A stretch of 53,078 bases of DNA from an uncultured Prevotella sp. (lineage in GTDB: Bacteria > Bacteroidota > Bacteroidia > Bacteroidales > Bacteroidaceae): positions 1 through 53,078 of the forward strand of contig ONYZ01000020.1 in NCBI GenBank assembly GCA_900322175.1. The letters are read 5' to 3'. Position numbers and translations under genes: made by a program. Position 1 is the first letter of the stretch; each line of letters begins with the position of its first letter. This document shows positions 8,505-16,602 of the stretch, one piece after another. The notes below the pieces were generated by a model, which was not told the DNA's origin, did no database searches, and worked only from the letters and a program-made list of their open reading frames with translations.

Positions 8505-9955
8505 ATTTTCGCATCATCAGTAAGATCATAGGCTCGCTGCTGTTTATCGAGGGGCTGTTTATGGGATGGTGCGCCCTGCTGTCGTTTGCATATCACGAGG
8601 ACGACCTGATGGCATTTCTGGTATCGCTACTGGTTACATATGGAAGTGGATTCTTTTTTCTATATCTGGGGCGAGATGCCGACAACAGTCTGAACCGTCG
8701 CGACGCGTACGTGGTAGTGACTGCTGCATGGGTGGTATTCTCGTTTTTCGGGATGTTCCCATTCCTTATCCATGGTAGTATAACGAATATTACCGACGCA
8801 TTCTTCGAATCAACATCTGGATTCACCACGACAGGCGCATCAATTATAAACAACTTGGAGATACTGCCGCACGGCATACTGTTCTGGCGATCGCTAACAC
8901 AGTGGATAGGCGGACTGGGAATAGTATTCTTTACCATCGCCATCTTACCATCGCTGGTAGGTGGTAGCGTAAAGGTGTTTGCCGCCGAAGCTACCGGACC
9001 AATAAAGGCTAAGATGCACCCGCGACTAACAACAACTGCCAAGTGGATCTGGAGTATCTACTTCATGCTGACCATTGCATGTGGACTGTCGTTCTGGGCT
9101 GCAGGCATGGACTGGTTTGAAGCGCTTAACTATGCCATGACCACTACCGCTACAGGCGGATTCTCAATACACAATGCAGGAACAGCATTCTACAATTCGC
9201 CATCGATTGACTATATATCGATACTGTTCCAATTCCTGGCGGGCATAAACTTCACCTTATTATATGTAAGCATATTCAAAATGAAGGCGGCAGCACTGTT
9301 TCAGAACTCAGAGTTCAAACTTTACATAAGCATGATAATGATAGCCACACTAGGTATAATGAGCGTGCTATTGATAAGGATGAACTATCCACTGGAGCAA
9401 GCATTCAAAAACGCGCTGTTCCAGGTTGTGGCATTCATCACCACCACAGGCGTGTTTAACGACGAGGTGGGTGCATGGCCGCACATCACGTGGATAATAC
9501 TGGGTATAGTAATGTTTATAGGCGGATGCGCTGGCAGTACAGCAGGAGGATTCAAGTGCATACGCGGCGTGATGACTCTGAAAGTGCTGCGCAACAACTT
9601 CAGGCAGATTATTCACCCCAACGCTGTACTACCAGTGAAGATAAACGGGGTGAGCGTGTCAGACGCTCGTATCACAGCACTGTTCGCATTCTTCGCACTG
9701 TTTGTGGTGATGACGATAGTAACTACCGGTTTTATGGTTATAACTGGAGTTGACCCAACAAATGCTATCACAATCGGACTGAGTTGTGTGAGCAATGTGG
9801 GACCATCGTTAAGCAATAATGTAGGTCCAGCAATGAGCTGGGTGGGTATGGCCGACTATGTGAAGTGGGCACTATGCCTGCTGATGCTGATGGGACGTCT
9901 GGAAATCATGACGGTGCTGGTGCTGTTTACACGCAGTTTCTGGAAAGAGAACTAA
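8498..9955 (+). CDS. trkH: Trk potassium transporter membrane subunit TrkH
   Basis: Inner-membrane, channel-like subunit that takes up K+ with TrkA. The 485-residue protein has about ten hydrophobic segments organised as four M1-P-M2 repeats. The selectivity-filter regions are visible as STSGFTTTGAS (residues about 105-115), TTTATGGFS, TTTGVFND and SNVGPSLSNN. The terminal helix has GRLEIMTVLVLF, typical of the family. It overlaps trkA by 7 nt and is followed by manA 24 nt after its stop, with no terminator between. Its length is normal for Bacteroidales TrkH. Confidence 0.94.
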   Translation: MVNFRIISKIIGSLLFIEGLFMGWCALLSFAYHEDDLMAFLVSLLVTYGSGFFFLYLGRDADNSLNRRDAYVVVTAAWVVFSFFGMFPFLIHGSITNITDAFFESTSGFTTTGASIINNLEILPHGILFWRSLTQWIGGLGIVFFTIAILPSLVGGSVKVFAAEATGPIKAKMHPRLTTTAKWIWSIYFMLTIACGLSFWAAGMDWFEALNYAMTTTATGGFSIHNAGTAFYNSPSIDYISILFQFLAGINFTLLYVSIFKMKAAALFQNSEFKLYISMIMIATLGIMSVLLIRMNYPLEQAFKNALFQVVAFITTTGVFNDEVGAWPHITWIILGIVMFIGGCAGSTAGGFKCIRGVMTLKVLRNNFRQIIHPNAVLPVKINGVSVSDARITALFAFFALFVVMTIVTTGFMVITGVDPTNAITIGLSCVSNVGPSLSNNVGPAMSWVGMADYVKWALCLLMLMGRLEIMTVLVLFTRSFWKEN

Positions 9956-9979
9956 CGTAATAATATAACTTAAAAGACA

Positions 9980-10882
9980 ATGATAAAATTTAAACCACTG
10001 GTAAAACAGATGATCTGGGGCAGCGAAAGCTGGGAGATATCTGGAGTGGCAGGCAGCGAGACAATTGTGGCCTGCGGAGAGTTTGAGGGCAAAAGTCTGA
10101 ACGAATTGGTATGCGAGCAGAAAGATAAACTTGTGGGCAAGGAGAACTACGAGCGATTCGGCAACGAGTTCCCACTGCTGATAAAGTTTATCGATGCCAA
10201 GCGCGACCTGAGTATACAGGTGCACCCTAACGACGAGATAGCACATCGCCACGGCAAGAGTCGCGGCAAAACGGAGATGTGGTTTGCACTGCCATGCGAA
10301 GAAGGAGCAAAGCTGTACTGTGGACTGAAAAAGCAGATTACACCCGAAGAGTATAAGGCTATGGTAGAGAACGACACCATCACCGACGCACTGGCACAGT
10401 ATGATGTGAAGGAGGACGACGTATTCTTTATCCCAGCCGGACGTATCCATGCCATAGGTGGCGGATGCGTAGTGGCTGAGATACAGCAGACCTGCGACGT
10501 GACCTATCGTATCTACGACTATAAGCGCAAAGATAAGGATGGTAACTATCGCGAACTGCACACACAGCAGGCTTCTGAGAGTATTGACTATACTGTACTG
10601 CCCAACTATCGCACAGAATACAATCTGGTAAAGAACGAGGGTGTACAGATAGCAGAGTGTCCCTACTTTACTACTGCAGTGTATGACCTGAACGAGCCGA
10701 TGACACTGGACTACACCGAACTCGACTCGTTTGTAATACTGATAGCCGTTAAGGGCGAGGGAACAATCACTGCCAATGGCGAGGAGATGAAACTGGCCAA
10801 AGGCGACACAATACTGCTGCCCGCTACAACTGGCGAGGTAAAAATCGAGGGTACTGTAAAGTTCCTCGAAACCTTCGTTTAG
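9980..10882 (+). CDS. manA: mannose-6-phosphate isomerase, class I, with a short N-terminal gap
   Basis: Interconverts fructose-6-P and mannose-6-P in the cytoplasm, feeding GDP-mannose and fucose for surface glycans. Zinc-site and active-site blocks are present: SIQVHPND (about residue 75), KTEMW (about 95), FFIPAGRIHAIG (about 150) and TYRIYDYKRKD. The protein is 300 residues. Relatives have roughly 20 more residues between MIWG and GESWEISG, whereas here MIWGSESWEISG is fused directly. The gap is in frame. It may be a natural variant or a deletion like the one in glyS nearby; zinc ligands are not affected. Cotranscription with trkH is likely. A hairpin after the stop separates it from the converging DUF4435 gene. 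Confidence 0.88.
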   Translation: MIKFKPLVKQMIWGSESWEISGVAGSETIVACGEFEGKSLNELVCEQKDKLVGKENYERFGNEFPLLIKFIDAKRDLSIQVHPNDEIAHRHGKSRGKTEMWFALPCEEGAKLYCGLKKQITPEEYKAMVENDTITDALAQYDVKEDDVFFIPAGRIHAIGGGCVVAEIQQTCDVTYRIYDYKRKDKDGNYRELHTQQASESIDYTVLPNYRTEYNLVKNEGVQIAECPYFTTAVYDLNEPMTLDYTELDSFVILIAVKGEGTITANGEEMKLAKGDTILLPATTGEVKIEGTVKFLETFV

Positions 10883-10898
10883 TTTCTTTTAGATAAAA

Positions 10899-10947
10899 AG
10901 AACATAAGGACATAAGATTTTTGCTCCGCAGGGCTTAATTATGTTCT
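10899..10947. terminator. hairpin between convergent manA and DUF4435 gene
   Basis: AGAACATAA (10899-10907) and TTATGTTCT (10939-10947) form a 9-bp AT-rich stem between two converging stop codons. It is a weak candidate for a bidirectional terminator. Confidence 0.4.
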
Positions 10948-10973
10948 TATTATCAAAAACCCATCAGTTCTTA

Positions 10974-11990
10974 TTATCTAAAAAATTCCTGAATATCGGA
11001 TTGGAGGCGACGGAAGGGCTCAGAGCTCATGTAACCCGTGTTTTTCTTTAGCATCGACTTAATGTCCTGTAGCGAGTTTTCGTAGCAGGACATTTCATTT
11101 CGCTTCTGCGTCTTGTGGGCAGTGGCATAGTAAATCTCATTCTGACGCTCCTGACGCAGGATATTGCACACCTTTGAGAGTATGGGCGATACTACAGTAT
11201 CAAACAGATGATGACCCTGTATATATAAATAGGTGGTCTGCGGAGTTACACCAAGCTTACGCAGGTCGTCCTTAGTGGCCAGATACTCATCCTTGGCATC
11301 GGGGAACATACGCTGCAGTTCGTTGATCTTGGTATGTACCTTGTGCTTAAGCTTATTTATTGACGGCTGTGGATTCTGCACATTAAACCCACCAGGATCA
11401 GCCACTCGATTGAAATCGGTAATGGAGAAACGAGAATAGCCACCATTGCGATACACCATTATCGACCAAACAAAGAGTGGGAATAAAGCTTCGGAAAACA
11501 TCTGGAAATATTCGCGGAAGTCGAAGATGCGATGATCGTTGAGCGTGACTGACACACAGACATTGTGCAGTGACGGAGCATAGCACTGGAAGTTTTCGAT
11601 GGCATATACGTAGGTGTGGAACACATACGGACTATTTAGAATGCGCTGCGACTGATGGGTACGCCCCTGCAACAGGTAGTCATAATCAGCATCGACACAG
11701 GCTATCATATCCTTACCAAGGATTTCCCCTTCCTCATTCCTCTTTTCTCCTTCCTCCAGGAAATTCATCAGTACCGACTTTTTGCCGCGCGTAAGATTGA
11801 CCTTCGATGGCAGCATCACCTCAAAGTAGCGTTTGTCGTTCTCAAACTCGCTTAGAACTGTTCGCCAGAAGTAGATATCATCATAGCTCTCGACATAGGC
11901 TACTATCCTACGTCGCGCAGTCTTGGAGGTAAGCGCATTGGCTGCCTCGAAATACTTGCTATTGAGATTATCCTTAAGCCTACTTGGCAT
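10974..11990 (-). CDS. DUF4435 (TOPRIM-like) protein, partner of the upstream AAA ATPase
   Basis: A 338-residue cytoplasmic protein. The N-terminal half has the TOPRIM-like signature of DUF4435: a Glu in VAYVESYDD (residue about 34), a Gly-Lys segment, and the DxD cluster in ACVDADYDYLL (Asp about 100, 102, 104), followed by YAIENFQCY. DUF4435 is the fold of AriB, the nuclease effector of the PARIS anti-phage system, which pairs with an AAA ATPase (AriA). The same pairing is seen here. I take the ATG at 11990; the longer frame begins with TTG inside an AATTGACAATT repeat. An A/G-rich stretch before the DxD encodes GEKRNEEGE and may be inserted repeat. It is the last gene of a likely glyS-FKBP-ATPase-DUF4435 operon. 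Confidence 0.75.
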   Translation of the reverse strand: MPSRLKDNLNSKYFEAANALTSKTARRRIVAYVESYDDIYFWRTVLSEFENDKRYFEVMLPSKVNLTRGKKSVLMNFLEEGEKRNEEGEILGKDMIACVDADYDYLLQGRTHQSQRILNSPYVFHTYVYAIENFQCYAPSLHNVCVSVTLNDHRIFDFREYFQMFSEALFPLFVWSIMVYRNGGYSRFSITDFNRVADPGGFNVQNPQPSINKLKHKVHTKINELQRMFPDAKDEYLATKDDLRKLGVTPQTTYLYIQGHHLFDTVVSPILSKVCNILRQERQNEIYYATAHKTQKRNEMSCYENSLQDIKSMLKKNTGYMSSEPFRRLQSDIQEFFR

Positions 11991-12009
11991 AATTGTCAAT
12001 TATCAATTA
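11991..12009. repeat. AATTGACAATT-type microrepeat in the ATPase/DUF4435 gap
   Basis: The 16-nt spacer between the ATPase stop (TAA at 12007-12009) and the DUF4435 ATG is filled by overlapping AATTGATAATT and TTGACAATT units. The same units recur near 41000-41033, 47241-47270, 49511-49530 and 50555-50578. Confidence 0.6.
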
Positions 12010-12843
12010 GACAGTTATGTCAGACACCTCAGTTACAGAGTCTACCCAACCGTTCATAACTACTGCGGGTGAGTGGGTGGTTAGGATAATCTGTACGTTG
12101 GGATTGAGTTCCAGACAGAGGTCGACCAACCTCTTCTGCCACTCTATATGGAGCGATACCTCAGGCTCGTCCATAAAGAGCACATACGGCTGATTGTCCT
12201 CAACCAATACCGTGAGCAAGATAGCAAGTATCTGCTTTTCGCCACTCGACAGTTGATAGGGTAACAATACTTCGCCTATCTGAGTGAAACGGAGTTCGTT
12301 TTCGGTACGGATAATCTTTTTGCGAGTCTCGCTAAACAGATCGTCTACTATATCCTGGAAACGAGACTTCTTCTGCGAAAGCAGTTGGGCAGATTCGGTA
12401 TCACAGGCTTGTAATCTCTCGATGATACGATTGCCTATGTTTACCTGATAATCAAGGTATTTGCGCTGCAGGTTGTATAGCTGGACGTCGAGCAGTGAAC
12501 CGCCCCCTACCCCAGCCAGAGCCGAAAAGGCCTGACGCAGGAATCCCTCGCCCTCGGCCAAAGCCTGTTGCAGGTTGGAGTCGAGCGAACGAATCATATC
12601 ATAGCGAATCCACTTAGCATCAGCGGGCTCTACATCAAGACGCACGCCTTTAAGCATGTGCGACGGAAACTCTCCACCAGCTGACAAGCCCTTCACCACC
12701 TTGTTGAGAATGGTGCTCTTACCCTCGCCGTTCATACCACTGAGGATATTAACATGGCGGTTCAACTCCCACACTATGTGCTTCTTCCCGCTCCAAAGCG
12801 AGTCAATCTCAATCCGTTTGATGTAGTCAGCGTACTTAGGCAT
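12007..12843 (-). CDS. AAA/ABC-type ATPase, AriA-like partner of DUF4435
   Basis: A 278-residue SMC/RecF-like ATPase. It has Walker A GMNGEGKST (residues about 36-44), the ABC signature LSSGEKQ (about 198-204), Walker B YVLFMDEPEVSLH (about 220-232) and the switch His in TTHSP (about 257). A short helical insert (about residues 85-190) replaces the long coiled coil of SMC proteins. This arrangement is that of AAA_15/AAA_21 ATPases found with DUF4435 or OLD nucleases. It is shorter than the AriA proteins I know of, which may make it a core-genome relative and not a mobile defence gene. The start is the ATG at 12843; the TTG two codons earlier is not needed. It lies 39 nt after the FKBP gene and 16 nt before DUF4435. 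Confidence 0.8.
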   Translation of the reverse strand: MPKYADYIKRIEIDSLWSGKKHIVWELNRHVNILSGMNGEGKSTILNKVVKGLSAGGEFPSHMLKGVRLDVEPADAKWIRYDMIRSLDSNLQQALAEGEGFLRQAFSALAGVGGGSLLDVQLYNLQRKYLDYQVNIGNRIIERLQACDTESAQLLSQKKSRFQDIVDDLFSETRKKIIRTENELRFTQIGEVLLPYQLSSGEKQILAILLTVLVEDNQPYVLFMDEPEVSLHIEWQKRLVDLCLELNPNVQIILTTHSPAVVMNGWVDSVTEVSDITV

Positions 12844-12882
12844 AGGCAATAGGTTTTTAGTTATAAAGTATTATAGATCTGC

Positions 12883-13518
12883 TTACTTGAATGCAGGACG
12901 ACTTTCGCTAGGATGCCATACATCAGCAATGGCAATCTCGAAGACCAGTGTGCTGTAGGCAGGGACTGATGAAGAGGCGGTTTCGCCATAGGCCAACTGA
13001 TAGGGGATATAAACCAACCAGTGGTCGCCCTTCTTCATACTCTGCAGTGCTGTGCAGAAACCATCTGTCCACAGGCTCTTGGTAGTGCCCGACGAAGTGG
13101 TAACTGTATTCCAGCCAACACAAGCCTTCTTCATACCGGCAGTAGACCAGTCGAAATCGCCAAGGAATGTCTCTTCGAAGACGTAACCATTAGCATACGA
13201 CTTAGAAGGAATCAGACGACCGCGGTATGTGTAGTATATCGAATCGGTAAAAAGAGCAGTCTCAGTACCACTACCCGACTCGAGTTCATCCACATAGATA
13301 TAGTCACCATTTGACAATCCAGACAGAGTAGACTCCTTGGTATAGGTGAGAATCTTCTTAATGCCAGGATCAGAAGCCAACTTATTGATAAAAGCCTCGT
13401 TCTTCTCCTGCCAGTTGTCGAACTCACTAACAGCCTCGGTATCTTCGCTGCACGATGATACCATCCCCACAAGTGGGAACAGTATCACGCTCAGCAATAT
13501 GTATTTCCAATTTTTCAT
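12883..13518 (-). CDS. FKBP-type peptidyl-prolyl isomerase lipoprotein
   Basis: A 211-residue envelope protein starting MKNWKYILLSVILFPLVGMV, then the lipobox SSC (Cys about residue 23) and an acidic SEDTE, so it is lipid-anchored. The second half is FKBP-like: YTYRGRLI, then FEETFLGDFDWST in place of the usual FDSS, then a helix-like TALQSMKKGDHWLVYIPYQLAYGE and an ending STLVFEIAIADV. The active-site region has diverged, so chaperone function is more certain than isomerase activity. It starts 3 nt after the glyS stop, a tight operon arrangement. Confidence 0.85.
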   Translation of the reverse strand: MKNWKYILLSVILFPLVGMVSSCSEDTEAVSEFDNWQEKNEAFINKLASDPGIKKILTYTKESTLSGLSNGDYIYVDELESGSGTETALFTDSIYYTYRGRLIPSKSYANGYVFEETFLGDFDWSTAGMKKACVGWNTVTTSSGTTKSLWTDGFCTALQSMKKGDHWLVYIPYQLAYGETASSSVPAYSTLVFEIAIADVWHPSESRPAFK

Positions 13519-13521
13519 TGT

Positions 13522-14990
13522 TTACTGGAGTTTCTTCAGCAATGATGCGATACTAACCTTATCCTCGATGATAGAGTTAAGATCGCTGATGTTTACACGC
13601 TCCTGCTCCATAGTGTCGCGGAAACGCAGAGTAACCTTACCATCGGTCAGGGAATCGTGATCGACTGTTACACAGTAAGGAGTACCGATGGCATCCTGAC
13701 GACGATAACGCTTACCGATAGAATCCTTCTCATCATACTGGCAGTTGAAGTGGAACTTCAGCTGGTCGATAATCTCACGTGCCTTCTCGGGCAGACCATC
13801 CTTCTTAACCAGTGGCATAACGGCACACTTAACAGGAGCGAGGGCTGCGGGCAACTTGAGTACGGTACGTGTCTCGCCATTCTCGAGTTTCTCTTCCTCG
13901 AATGCGTGACACATGATGCTCAGGAACATACGGTCGACACCGATAGATGTCTCAATGACATACGGAGTATAGCTCTCGTTGGTCTGAGGATCGAAGTACT
14001 TGATGCTCTTGCCAGAGAACTTCTCGTGCTGACTCAGGTCGAAGTTGGTACGAGAGTGGATACCCTCAACCTCCTTGAAACCGAATGGCATCTTGAACTC
14101 GATATCGGTAGCAGCGTTAGCATAGTGAGCCAGCTTGTCGTGGTCGTGGAAACGATAGTTCTCTGCACCGAAGCCCAGAGCCTGGTGCCACTTCATACGA
14201 GTCTCCTTCCACTTGGGGAACCACTCTAGGAAGATGAACTGACGAGCAACAATCTCATTACGGAAAGCCTTACCAATCTGAGCAATACCGAAAGGTATCT
14301 TCATACGACCAGTCTTCTGTACGTTCAGGTAGTTAACGAAGATACCCTGAGCAGTCTCAGGACGCAGGTAAACCTTCATTGAGGCATCGGCGCTGGCACC
14401 CATCTCGGTAGCGAACATCAGATTGAACTGACGAACATCGGTCCAGTTCTTGGTACCGCTGATTGGGTCAACAATCTCCTCGTCGAGGATAATCTGCTTA
14501 AGAGCCTCAAGGTCTGGACCCTGCATAGCCTCAGCATAACGGGCGTGCAGAGCGTCGCGCTTCTCCTTAGTCTCCTTTACGCGCTCGCTTGTCTCCATAT
14601 ACTTAGCCTCGTCGAAGCTGTCGCCGAAACGCTTGCGAGCCTTCTCTACTTCCTTCTGGATCTTCTCGTCGTACTTGGCAATCTGGTCCTCGATAAGTAC
14701 ATCGGCACGATAGCGCTTCTTAGAGTCGCGGTTGTCGATAAGGGGATCGTTGAAGGCATCAACGTGACCAGAAGCCTTCCATATTGTGGGGTGCATGAAG
14801 ATAGCCGAGTCGATACCTACGATATTCTCGTGAAGCATCGTCATGGCCTTCCACCAATACTGCTTAATGTTATTCTTCAACTCAACACCGTTCTGACCGT
14901 AGTCATAAACAGCTCCTAAACCATCGTAAATCTCACTCCATACTCCTTGCAGTGGCTTACGATCTTCTTAAATACATCTTCTTGTGCCAT
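13522..14990 (-). pseudogene. glyS: glycyl-tRNA synthetase (dimeric type), disrupted by two deletions
   Basis: Charges tRNA-Gly; normally essential and about 515 residues in Bacteroidetes. The ATG at 14990 starts MAQEDVFKKIVSHCKEYG, but 16 nt coding for about FVFPSS are missing, and the frame then hits TAG. The rest (EIYDGLGAVYDYGQNGVELK onward) continues in another frame to 13522. A second, in-frame gap follows KAFRNEIVARQFIF. About 19-20 residues that normally read RMREFEQMEMQFF and on to the Glu before WF are absent, removing the second half of class II motif 2. Motif 3 (SIGVDRMFLSIM) and the anticodon-binding domain are intact. As written the gene could not make an active enzyme, so there is either a second copy elsewhere or an assembly error. 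The promoter is at 15018. Confidence 0.9.
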
Positions 14991-15017
14991 AATAAACGTT
15001 TATTTTCAATTTTGGCT

Positions 15018-15026
15018 GCAAAGGTA
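15018..15026 (-). promoter_or_regulatory. promoter -7 box TACCTTTGC for the glyS operon
   Basis: Minus-strand TAnnTTTGc match 27 nt before the glyS ATG at 14990. Confidence 0.6.
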
Positions 15027-15093
15027 CAACTTTTTTTCGAAAATACTTGCTTTTTCAATAAATTTGTGCACCTTTACATCAGCTTAACATTTC

Positions 15094-16596
15094 CTATTTT
15101 GTCAATCTCTGCACGTATTTCACGGGTTCTCCATCACCTTTCAGCACATCGGCAAATGTCTGGGGCTTGATAGTGACGGGGCCACTCATGAACTCAGGGA
15201 TGTTATAACACTTCATCATCTCGCGATGATAGTCAGGATAGGCACTAGGCAGTTCGAATGGCTTGGTGCCATGACCATCCTTGTCGATATGGGCAAAGAA
15301 CGGACGTGTATAAGTACCATCGTCGCGACGACTGCTGAACACCACCCATTTGCCATTGCTCGACCATGAGTGATAGCTCTCAGTATCAGGCGAATTGATT
15401 TCGCTGGCAGCTCGTGCCTCGCCTGTCTGCAGGTCGAGCATCCATAAGTCGGCATCGTGGTGCCATATATGGAACACACCATATTCGGCCAGGGCAAACA
15501 TCAGGAATCGTCCATCGGGCGAAATGCGCGGTAGTGTAGCACTCTTGTTGATGCTATCAGCCGCAAAGACCAACTGGCGCGGACCAAAGGTCATAGTCTC
15601 AGGGTCGAAACTCTTCTTGTATAGATTATACTTTATCTCCTGCGAGCGCATTACTATCTCACCGATACGCGAAAGTGTAGAATCCATCTTAACATAGTGG
15701 GCACTGCAATAGTAGAGTGTTTTGCCATCTGGTGCCCAGGCTGGGAAACACTCCAGTTCGGTGGTATCGTTCTCAAGGTTGGTAACCTCGCCTTTCTCAA
15801 TATCGTATGCTATAAGGTCGCTCTGCGAGTCGTACACCTCAATCTTATTGTGATGCATGGTATGGAAACTCTGGTTGGTCTTATTGCTAGAATAGACTAT
15901 CAACTTGAGCCAAGGGTGCCATGCGGGGTAAACACCTGCTGCGAGTATGGAGTCGCTCTTCATATTGACCTTCTTGATATTACCATCGTAGGCCACCACA
16001 GTGCCGCCATTGTTCTGACGGGCGTGGAACTGCATGCGCTCTGGGTTGTATTGCTGATAGTTGTGACAGTTGATGCACTGTCCGTCTTTCTCGAAAGAAC
16101 AAAGCACATTGTCGTAGATCACACTTTCATCGTAGTTCTCAAGACAACGCTGATTGATGGTAAGTGCCTCGTAACTTACGAACGACGGGAATATGAGACG
16201 ATAGCTAAGATAGCTGTCGATGCTATCGGGCGACACGTAGATGCTGAATGGTTTGTAGTGAGTCCACTTGTCGGCCTTCAGTGCATATACATCCACGGTG
16301 ATGGCGCCATCCTTAGCCTTCTGGGTAAGTGTGCGCCACTGGTCCATATCAGGCTGAGCTGTACCTTCGCATACTATCTCCTCATCGCCACAACTATATC
16401 GGGCTATCATATTGTCAGCATCCTCATCGAGTTGGAATGTCAGCGGAGCAATGTTGATGGGAATGGTAACATCGGTATAGTCGGGATATATCTTAGGCAA
16501 GGCCTTAGAGTCAGTATACACATCGGGCACTGATGGACCAGCACAGCCTATCACTGCCAAACATAATCCTATATATGCTATAATCTTTATTCTCAT
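15094..16596 (-). CDS. PD40/TolB-like beta-propeller lipoprotein with a CxxCH motif
   Basis: A 500-residue envelope lipoprotein: signal peptide MRIKIIAYIGLCLAVIGC, with the lipidated Cys at about 18. Residues 174-178 are CINCH, a cytochrome c-type haem-attachment motif, followed by NYQQYNPERMQFHAR. After this come repeated WD40-like/PD40 blades, recognisable by YPAWHPWLKLIVYSSN, CFPAWAPDGKTLYYCS, LPRISPDGRFLMF and SYHSWSSNGKWVVFSSRR. Such proteins are annotated in Bacteroidetes as TolB-like or cytochrome c biogenesis-related, with no proven role. Whether the CxxCH binds haem is unknown. It follows the DUF6057 gene by 6 nt, and the pair is probably one transcript. Confidence 0.8.
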   Translation of the reverse strand: MRIKIIAYIGLCLAVIGCAGPSVPDVYTDSKALPKIYPDYTDVTIPINIAPLTFQLDEDADNMIARYSCGDEEIVCEGTAQPDMDQWRTLTQKAKDGAITVDVYALKADKWTHYKPFSIYVSPDSIDSYLSYRLIFPSFVSYEALTINQRCLENYDESVIYDNVLCSFEKDGQCINCHNYQQYNPERMQFHARQNNGGTVVAYDGNIKKVNMKSDSILAAGVYPAWHPWLKLIVYSSNKTNQSFHTMHHNKIEVYDSQSDLIAYDIEKGEVTNLENDTTELECFPAWAPDGKTLYYCSAHYVKMDSTLSRIGEIVMRSQEIKYNLYKKSFDPETMTFGPRQLVFAADSINKSATLPRISPDGRFLMFALAEYGVFHIWHHDADLWMLDLQTGEARAASEINSPDTESYHSWSSNGKWVVFSSRRDDGTYTRPFFAHIDKDGHGTKPFELPSAYPDYHREMMKCYNIPEFMSGPVTIKPQTFADVLKGDGEPVKYVQRLTK

Positions 16597-16602
16597 ATCT
16601 TC

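Noticed and set aside
12007-12843. ABC-transporter ATPase call for the AAA gene
   Set aside because: It has a LSSGEKQ signature, but there is no permease nearby. The N-terminal RecF-like start (HVNILSGMNGEGKST) and the DUF4435 partner fit an AAA_15/OLD-type ATPase better.
15697-16533. 278-codon + strand frame
   Set aside because: Antisense to the PD40 lipoprotein gene; no promoter, no recognisable motif.
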